Of a DNA stretch of 64,000 nt, positions 1 to 64,000 are shown in pieces. Positions within the stretch are counted from its first letter, which is position 1. Every line of letters starts with the position of its first letter. The notes below the pieces were generated by a model that saw only the letters and a list, made by a program, of their open reading frames with translations, had not been told where the DNA came from and ran no database searches. The translations under genes and the position numbers were made by a program. The stretch is from Arion vulgaris (taxonomy: Eukaryota; Mollusca; Gastropoda; Stylommatophora; Arionidae): positions 13,171,494-13,235,493 of the forward strand of contig CM036755.1 of assembly GCA_020796225.1 (NCBI GenBank), written 5' to 3'.

Positions 1-261
1 ATTAAAGATTCATTGGGAATAATCGAATGAAAGTAGAGTAGGATGCAACCATTGTCGGAACAAAATTTGAGATATTAATAGTTAAATTTAGATTCTATCA
101 AATCTATAATTGTAAAACAATCAGGAGAGCAAACCCAAACAAAGGGCTGATGAAATGAAATGTGTTGGACTGAAAGTTACAGATCTCGCAACTTATGCTG
201 TAAACAAAGCACAAAACATGCTGAAATGGCTCAAGTCGCACAAATATCACAAGTTGTGCTT

Positions 262-636
262 TATAAAGTGGTTATACTAGTGACTCAAATGCCGGATTGC
301 AGAATACCCAAACGGCTCTGTTATGGTGAGCTGCATAGCGATAAATGCTCACAGGGTGGTCAGAAAATGCGATTCAAAGACACACTCAAGAACTTGATGA
401 AATCCTTTGCCATAGATGTCAACAACTGAGAGAATGTTGCTCAAGACAGATCAGCCTGGCGCACAATTCTTCGACGCGGTTCTTCGGACAGAACAGCACG
501 GATGGAACAAAAATGTCAAAATAGGAAGGCAGTAAAACTCCCCACAAGTGCAAGTATACCTTGCCCACACTGTACAAGAACATTTCAAGCCCGCAGTGAG
601 CTTACTAGTCATCTATGCACACACAGACAAACATAA
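262..636 (+). pseudogene. LINE C-terminal fragment with zinc finger
   Basis: An in-frame stretch ending at TAA 634-636 shows the usual C-terminus of a CR1/RTE-like LINE protein: GGQKMRFKDTLK, then DRSAWR, then a C2H2-type finger at about 562-624 (C-x2-C-x12-H-x3-H, starting CPHC). A TGA at 427-429 interrupts it, so it is dead. The RT part is missing. Upstream 1-261 looks like further decayed sequence of the same element, without a clear frame. Confidence 0.6.
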
Positions 637-729
637 CGCCACTACATTCCCTTGGATGAAAATTGTGTGGTCATCATCACCCATGATGGATGAGCATCAT
701 ACTAGGACAAACAAAGAAGAATATTGAAA

Positions 730-866
730 TAAATACATAGGTACGTTCAAAACTGATTATTTACATAAATATACATGTGCATTCAAAATTCAATATTTAC
801 ATAAATATACATGTGCATTCAAAATTCAATATTTACATAAATATACATGTGCATTCAAAATTCAAT
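730..866. repeat. 36-bp satellite array, left part
   Basis: Degenerate then regular copies of a 36-bp AT-rich unit (core tacataaatatacatgtgca). The array stops at the TA used by the Tigger element at 868 and resumes in phase at 3228. Confidence 0.9.
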
Positions 867-867
867 A

Positions 868-3227
868 CAGTAGAACCCGGTTATGTCACGGCCTAGGGTT
901 TGCCAAAAGCGCTCGGATAACCGATGATCGAGATAAACGAAAACCAATATGGCGGCAAAATATTAACATGTGCTTGAAATTTCTTTATGTACATGATGTG
1001 CATTAATAAATGAGAATGTACATGCACGTGTTATTTGTTTGATGAAGCGATCGGCATGCTATAAAAATGTACATACATGTTTGCTAACAACAAAGGCATA
1101 TGTGCACCAACTAACAGCAGAAATTTACCAATATAAAATAAAAACCACCGTCGATTCTCGATACAAACCTTTATTTATACAAACTGACACAGCTCTGAAA
1201 AGTATCGACACGCGTTACTATGGTTTCTTTACAAAGTCTAAAATGCTTTGTTGTTTTTTGCCTTTAACAGTCTGCTTGAAAACAAATGCTTCAATATTAT
1301 TTATGCTGTCTAAAACAGTTTCATCTCCTACAAAAGAACCATACCGTCGAATTTTCTGTAGCATTTCTACCACCTCACCAGCTGAGGGAATTGGTTCCAA
1401 ATCTTCGTCCGCATCTTCTTCATCTTCTTTGTCATTGCCGCATGCAGATGTGCTTGCCAGTGCTGACTGCACACTTGATACAATGTCTTCATCGGTGATC
1501 ACGCCATCAGTAACGACGTCTTTGTCGATTTCTATATAATCTCGGAATTCCTGGACAGTGATGGCTAACTCCTGTGCCTCCTCTTCCAAGATAGCATCTG
1601 TAAGGCTTGATTTTTCTGCCACTTTCGTGAGTTCTTCTGCGGCTGCACGGAACTGTGCCTGAAACTCATCATCGGAAATATCCTGAATGACGCAGTGCAT
1701 CCAGCAGTTTGAGATTGTTTCCTTCTTCACGGCATTCCAGGCTGATCTCAGGAAGTTCATTGCATCTAGAAGGGAAGGGGTGTACTGTGCCTTCTTTTCA
1801 TCATGGAGTAGGTATTGGCGCATCAACATTTTCCTGTAGTACACCTTAAGCCCTTGTATTATCCCCTGGTCCATTGGTTGGAGCTTACTCGTTGTGTTAG
1901 GTGGGAGGTAAAAGATCTTAATGGCCTTGAGGCCAGGAACATCCGGATGAGCTCTACAGTTGTCCACGATCAGTGCCACCTTCCTTTTCTCTGCTTGGAA
2001 CTTCCTGTCCCACTTTTTCACCCATGCACTGAATAGATCTCCTGTGATCCAGGCGCTTGGCTGGCCATCGTAATCACATTGGAGAACTTTGGTCTGCTTA
2101 AAGCATCTGGGATTCTTGGACTTTCCTATAACGTAGAGCGGGAGTTTTTGGCTTCCATCCATGTTAGCAGCAACTAGCACTGTAAGTCGGTCCTTCAACT
2201 TTTTTCCACCGTGACAATTCTCCCCACGAAACGCCATAGTCTTGTCTGGAAGGCATTTCCAAAACACCCCAGTTTCATCAGCATTAAAAATGTTCCGAGT
2301 CTCATAGGTATCCAAAATTGTGCGCATTTGAGTCTTCAGCCATGAATCCACTTGTTCCTGTTGAACCGAAGCGCTCTCTCCACAAATTGCTTTGAAGACA
2401 ATGTTGTGCCTCTTTTTGAAACGATCCAGCCACCCCTGTCTTGCTTTAAAGTCAGGGTGTCCTAGCTTTGCAGCAAGGATGTCCGCCTTCTCCATCAGCA
2501 AAGGACCATTGACGGGAAGGTTTGTTGCTCGCGTATTTGTGAACCATTGAAACACTGCATCGTCGACATCTTTGTGCTCAGCCACTCTAAGTTTTTTCTT
2601 GCTGGATCAAAGACAGACTTCTTGTACATTTGCTTTATCACGTCTGCCTTCTTTTTCCATCCCGAAATGGTGTTTGCTGGAATGCCATGCTGACGACTGA
2701 GGTCAGCCGGTTTTGTTCCTTTTTCTAGCTGCAGTATGATTTCATCCTTTTTCTCTATTGACTGATTCTCCAGTTTTCTCTTAACACCTCCAGACATTTT
2801 TAGAATGGAAAAATAAACAGAATAGCTACAGCATATTATCCTTCAGACAAGGAACTCACGTGAACTCAGCACATGCACAGTGAACCAAGTACGGTAAATT
2901 AAAAAATCAAAATACAGTGTTCTTGCAAAATGGGATCTCCATTCCCACGAAAGAAACTTACATGAGTCAACACCTGCCAATATTGGACTGTATATATTAC
3001 TGTAGCATAAGTTAACACCCATGGTCATGGGGATCGAGATAACCAACGTTAAGTGGCAAATTTGGCCCTCTTTTGTGCTCGAGATATTAGGGTTCGCGAC
3101 ATAAAAGAATCGAGATATCCGATGAGTAAATGCTAAGACAAAGAGAGAATTTGGTGGTTCCACTTCAAAAGCGTCGACTTAATAGGGTTGGCGAGTTAAC
3201 CGAGGTCGAGATAAGTGGGTTCTACTG
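868..3227 (-). mobile_element. Tigger/pogo-type DNA transposon, near complete (2,360 bp)
   Basis: Ends in inverted repeats beginning CAGTAGAACCC on both sides and is flanked by TA (866-867 and 3228-3229), the target duplication of the Tc1/mariner/pogo superfamily. Removing it restores an uninterrupted 36-bp satellite unit. It carries a single transposase gene on the minus strand. Confidence 0.94.
1218..2797 (-). pseudogene. Tigger/pogo transposase with one frameshift
   Basis: The transposase cuts and re-joins the element at TA. It starts at 2797 with a CENP-B/PSQ-like helix-turn-helix (SIEKKDEIILQLEKGTKPA), followed by a second HTH (LAAKLGHPDFKARQGWLDRF) and a DDE domain. Acidic residues sit in FNADETG, LIVDNCRAHP and LQPMDQGIIQG, with 30 residues between the second and third Asp. 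The acidic tail ends in QQSILDFVKK, a PCNA-binding (PIP-box) motif like that reported for Drosophila pogo transposase. The N-terminal frame (2797-2495) and the main frame (455 codons ending at 1218) are offset by one base at a run of six A's near 2593-2598. A single missing base in that run explains the break; the rest is open, so decay is recent. Confidence 0.92.
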
Positions 3228-4025
3228 TATTTACAAAAATATACATGTGCATTCAAAATTCAATATTTACATAAATATACATGTGCATTCAAAATTCAAT
3301 ATTTACATAAATATACATGTGCATTCAAAATTCAATATTTACATAAATATACATGTGCATTCAAAATTCAATATTTACATAAATATACATGTGCATTCAA
3401 AATTCAATATTTACATAAATATACAGGTGCATTCAAAATTCAATATTTACATAAATATACAGGTGCACTCAAAATTCAATATTTACATAAATATACAGGT
3501 GCACTCAAAATTCACATAAACATACAGGTGCATTCAAAATTCAATATTTACATAAATATATAGACATGGACAGTCAAAATTCAATATTTACATAAATATA
3601 CAGGTACATTCAAAATTCAATATTTACATAAATAGACAGGTGCATTCAAAACTAACTATTTACATAAATAGATGTACATTCAAAACTGATTTACATAAAT
3701 ATTTTTTGCAGACCAAAATGATTTACAAAAATGCATAGGCCCAATTAAAACTAATCATTTACATAAATAAATATATATATTTCAAACACATAATTGTCAT
3801 ATTTACACTAGTACAGTTTCGTATTTACACAGATACATTTTCATATTTACATAGGCATATCTTTTTTTATATTTACATACATACATTTTCATAGCTACAC
3901 AGATACATTTATATTTACACCGGTACATGTTCATATTTACATAGATATATTTTCCTATTTACATAGATATATTTTCCTATTTACATAGGTACATGTTTAT
4001 ATTTACACAGGTACATTCAAAACAG
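3228..4025. repeat. 36-bp satellite array, right part
   Basis: About eleven clear 36-bp units to about 3640, then progressively degenerate 'tttacatagatacat'-type units to about 4020. One unit variant replaces atgtgc with aggtgc in a block, suggesting local homogenisation. Confidence 0.92.
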
Positions 4026-4243
4026 GTTGCTGACATGCTTTCAAATATTATGTGTATTGGTTGTGTATATGACTAAAGAAACGTAATCAATATTAGTTAA
4101 CCCTGCGTTTAAACTTTATGACAAAGAAAAGTGGTAACATCTGGATGATTATTAGTATAAGAAGAGACATTTGTTGAGATTCATAATAGTTTTACCTGAC
4201 ACAACACATGATGACGATAATGATGATGATAAGTTAGACTTAC

Positions 4244-61777
<57,534 letters not shown>

Positions 61778-62262
61778 CTGGATTTGGAGAAAAATAAAAA
61801 CATTATAACAAATGATGATGAGTTTGATTAACTGATTTACTATGGAGGTTTTTTTTTAACATGTGGACTTCATTATTGTTTTAGTTCCCACCAAAATGGA
61901 CTCGTAGTTTAGCAAAACTAAAATATTGTTTCTATATATGGCCTTATAAATAAAAACGTAGACAAATGGATGTGGTATCACAAAATATTTACTGCGTTAG
62001 CAAATATAATGCAGTGTTAACTATGAAGGAAACATTTTAGAATGCAATAAAAAAAGAAATTCAAATTATGGGAACAAAAATCCAACTTACCAAGGGCCTT
62101 AACCCTTTGAACCCGCCCTCCCGATATTACAGTATTATCATTAGTACACGTATACCCGGGGTGCCTACATATCAGGATGAGAACCCCTCCTCGTTATTTG
62201 TCGGTGTTCAGCTATAATTTGTGTACTAGTGTGACGTAAAACACAGGAAATGCTTCCCTTAA

Positions 62263-63693
62263 GGACAGACGGCACCCTAAACAAAAATATTGATCATTAA
62301 GGTTGCGTTTATGATTCTAAATGATCAACTTGATGTTAAAACTCGAGAAAAAATTTCAAAAATCCAAGCATGTATATTCTATTTAAAAATTTAATATAGA
62401 GGGGTTTTAAGGAAAAATGCCCAAAAGTAACCTTGCAAAATACAGGATGATTTATGTTCTTTTCAGGTTAGCACTATAGAACTTTCAGATGTTATTGTAA
62501 ATCGGCATATCTTGAACTGGTAGCAAAATATTTATAAAGTTTAATAAAATGAGTTTTTCTGAATTTTTAGTGCAAATCTAGATTTTTGACTAAAAATATG
62601 GGGTAGGAGATATTCTTTTGCATGAGACACAAAAACTGTTCAATGAATTCTTTTTAAAGTGGTAGGGGATGATCAAATATGCATAAGAAAGAAGTATGCA
62701 CATTTATACAACAATCCTTTGAGTAGTTTTGGAAAAAACGTGTATTTAGTGACATACATTTATAGAAAATAACAATTTTGAGAAAAAGCCAAAAAACTAA
62801 CATATTTTCAATTATTGGCCAAATTAATTTACTTTAAGATCCCCAGGAGCATACAAACTTGCCTCATCACATGCTTTAGATGCCATGCTAGTTGTTTTAC
62901 ATCTTTCTATCTTTTTGTGCCTAAATTCTGTATTAGCAAGGAAGATATGTGGTTTTATAGATGACAGCAAAATACTGAAAATAATGTTTTCCAAAGGAAA
63001 AGTTAAACTAAAACAAAAGTTTCATATCGGCACAATTTCATATTATTAACTACAATATTGGCATCATTGACAGTTATTTTTAAGCTCCTGCTCAAAGTAA
63101 ATGAGATCTTAGGACACCAAGTCCATATAAGATTATGGAAAGATTCATTAGCATTGTGAGAACCACCATGAATATATTTTGTCACGAAGTGCAAGATAGT
63201 TTGACAAATACTTGCATTATGTTGCCAAAAATAAAATTAGGCAGTTTGTTCTCAATCAACTAAAACTTTATCTTTTGGGCACAAGCTACTCAGCCTATTG
63301 CAGTTCTCATGGTTTACTTTGTGATGTTTAAATATGGCTCAAATACTATTTATCCAACCAATGTTCTCTAATTTTCCAGAATTTTTCATACAAGTTACAT
63401 CATAATCACGCTGCATAAGTTTATTGATGCTATTAGTTAATCTATCTGCACTACCATATTACTATAAACACTTTGCTACCATCTGTTGAAGCAAAGTTAT
63501 GATATTTCCTATATAATTAGCTAAAAAACATATACATGCCTAGTTAAAAAATGTAATTAAAATACAAAACTACATTTTTTTATCAAACTAAAGATAGATT
63601 CTTGTTCGAAATTGGATGTATTACCTAAAATTTAAAAAAACTCAAATTTCATTTTTTAAGAAAAATTGTTAAATATAGGAGTGCGGTCTGTCC
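62263..63693 (-). mobile_element. TTAA transposon with GGACAGAC ends, Kolobok/Mutator-like (1,431 bp)
   Basis: TTAA at 62259-62262 and 63694-63697; 13-bp inverted ends GGACAGACGGCAC and GGACAGACCGCAC (one mismatch). Inserted in the piggyBac-like element. Contains a transposase remnant at 63003-63230. Confidence 0.85.
63003..63230 (-). pseudogene. Mutator/Kolobok-like transposase C-terminal remnant
   Basis: Reads HGGSHNANESFHNLIWTWCP then an Ala/Val-Asn-Asp helix region (ITVNDANIVVNN). The 'N-A-N-E-S-F/L-x-x-x-I-W-x-x-C-P-K' block is characteristic of a widespread invertebrate 'Mutator-like transposase' family near the C-terminus. A stop lies about 12 codons upstream, so only this piece survives. 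Linking this protein type to TTAA insertion suggests the Kolobok group; that link is inference. Confidence 0.65.
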
Positions 63694-63771
63694 TTAAAGG
63701 TTTATCTAAATGGCGGTTTGCATTGTGTTTTGAAATATAGTGATTTGATAATTGTTTATTAATTTTAAAAG

Positions 63772-63966
63772 ATGAAACGACACGCTGAAAATTTCGGAAA
63801 TGGTCACTCGAAAAGGATGACAACAGAGCAAGCTATTGAACTTCTTTTAAATGATTCTGAAGATGAATTAGACTTAGAATATGATTATTCTGATAACGAA
63901 ATCGAAAGTGAGTCGGATGATCATTTAGAAGAAGAATTATTTGAACCGTCTGATGTTCAAATATAA
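63772..63966 (+). CDS. piggyBac-like transposase, N-terminal part
   Basis: Sixty-four codons from ATG 63772 to TAA 63964: a basic start (MKRHAENFGNGHSKRMTTEQ) and then a long acidic region (SEDELDLEYDYSDNEIESES). An acidic N-terminus opening with an 'A-I-E-L-L-L-N-D-S-E-D-E' type segment is typical of piggyBac transposases, which cut at TTAA. The frame closes at 63964; another frame stays open to the window end, so either a frameshift or an intron is present. The catalytic domain is outside the window. Confidence 0.65.
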   Translation: MKRHAENFGNGHSKRMTTEQAIELLLNDSEDELDLEYDYSDNEIESESDDHLEEELFEPSDVQI

Positions 63967-64000
63967 CAAACATGTCAGTGACTTTCCAAACATGGATTAC

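Larger units (their letters stand above)
62103..64000 (+). mobile_element. piggyBac-like element, 5' part, runs off the window
   Basis: TTAA at 62099-62102 then CCCTTTGAACCCGCCCTCCC, the same end as the non-autonomous copy at 33360. Subterminal gacgtaaaacacag is shared. The element is interrupted by a second TTAA transposon (62263-63693) and resumes at 63698 with its ORF. The other end lies beyond 64000. Confidence 0.82.

Noticed and set aside
1039..1539. 166-codon plus-strand open frame
   Set aside because: Shadow of the Tigger transposase on the opposite strand.
3130..3519. 129-codon open frame on the plus strand with a 12-residue repeat
   Set aside because: It is the translation of the 36-bp satellite; since 36 is a multiple of three, the frame stays open by chance.
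62085..62100. Donor-like cttac on the minus strand, possible upstream ABCC exon
   Set aside because: The sequence upstream of it is the piggyBac-like end, not coding; no matching acceptor or ABCC residues.

Overview
The window is animal nuclear DNA, AT-rich and packed with transposons. The one host gene recognised is an ABCC-type (MRP1-like) ABC transporter on the minus strand. Fifteen consecutive exons (4244-61777) total 2,388 bp, or 796 codons. Each has consensus splice sites, and the reading phase is kept across every junction. They encode the second half of the first ABC-core membrane domain, the whole of NBD1, a linker with an unusual Gly/Arg/Pro-rich insert, and the start of the second membrane domain. 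The 5' exons lie beyond the right edge and the NBD2 exons beyond the left edge. Only about 4% of the gene's 57.5 kb is exon; the rest is intron filled with mobile elements. The repeat spectrum (RNase H-bearing non-LTR elements, RTE-like LINEs with microsatellite tails, tRNA-derived SINEs, Tigger/pogo, piggyBac-like and other TTAA elements) fits an invertebrate, perhaps a mollusc. That taxonomic guess is weak and rests on recall of similar repeats.

Layout from left to right. 0-4 kb: a LINE 3' fragment, then a 36-bp satellite split by a nearly intact Tigger/pogo transposon. 4-12 kb: ABCC exons 15 to 13 among broken LINE ends and an old composite foldback element. 12-18 kb: a 46-bp minisatellite split by a near full-length LINE, which itself holds a second LINE with a 13-bp target duplication; then ABCC exon 12. 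18-27 kb: a TTAA MITE split by an RTE-like LINE, a tRNA-derived SINE, exons 11 and 10, and a LINE copy (family D). 27-35 kb: family-A LINEs in both orientations, one with a three-level nest. 35-40 kb: exons 9 to 7, a 70-bp minisatellite, a GC-rich block of unknown origin and two kinds of SINE. 40-48 kb: LINE families D and E, a 35-bp minisatellite split by a TTAA element, SINEs, exons 6 and 5. 48-50 kb: a compound foldback TTAA element and an inverted copy of its core. 50-56 kb: exon 4 and a broken LINE-B with endonuclease, RT and RNase H. 56-62 kb: exons 3 to 1, a GC-richer repeat block and a 79-bp minisatellite. 62-64 kb: the start of a piggyBac-like element split by a second TTAA transposon.

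LINE family letters A-E are labels used only here. Every LINE in the window is broken by stops, frameshifts or truncation; the Tigger transposase is one base from an open frame. Several insertions can be dated relative to one another because target-site duplications and uninterrupted paralogous sites are both present. The most notable observations are at least five kinds of TTAA-flanked element in one gene, two of them at the same TTAA of a LINE; a composite foldback element whose core also exists alone; a discrete ~258-bp GAA-tailed SINE-like family; and the RGG/GGPP-rich exon in the transporter linker. No CRISPR array, tRNA gene, rRNA gene or bacterial-type operon was found.
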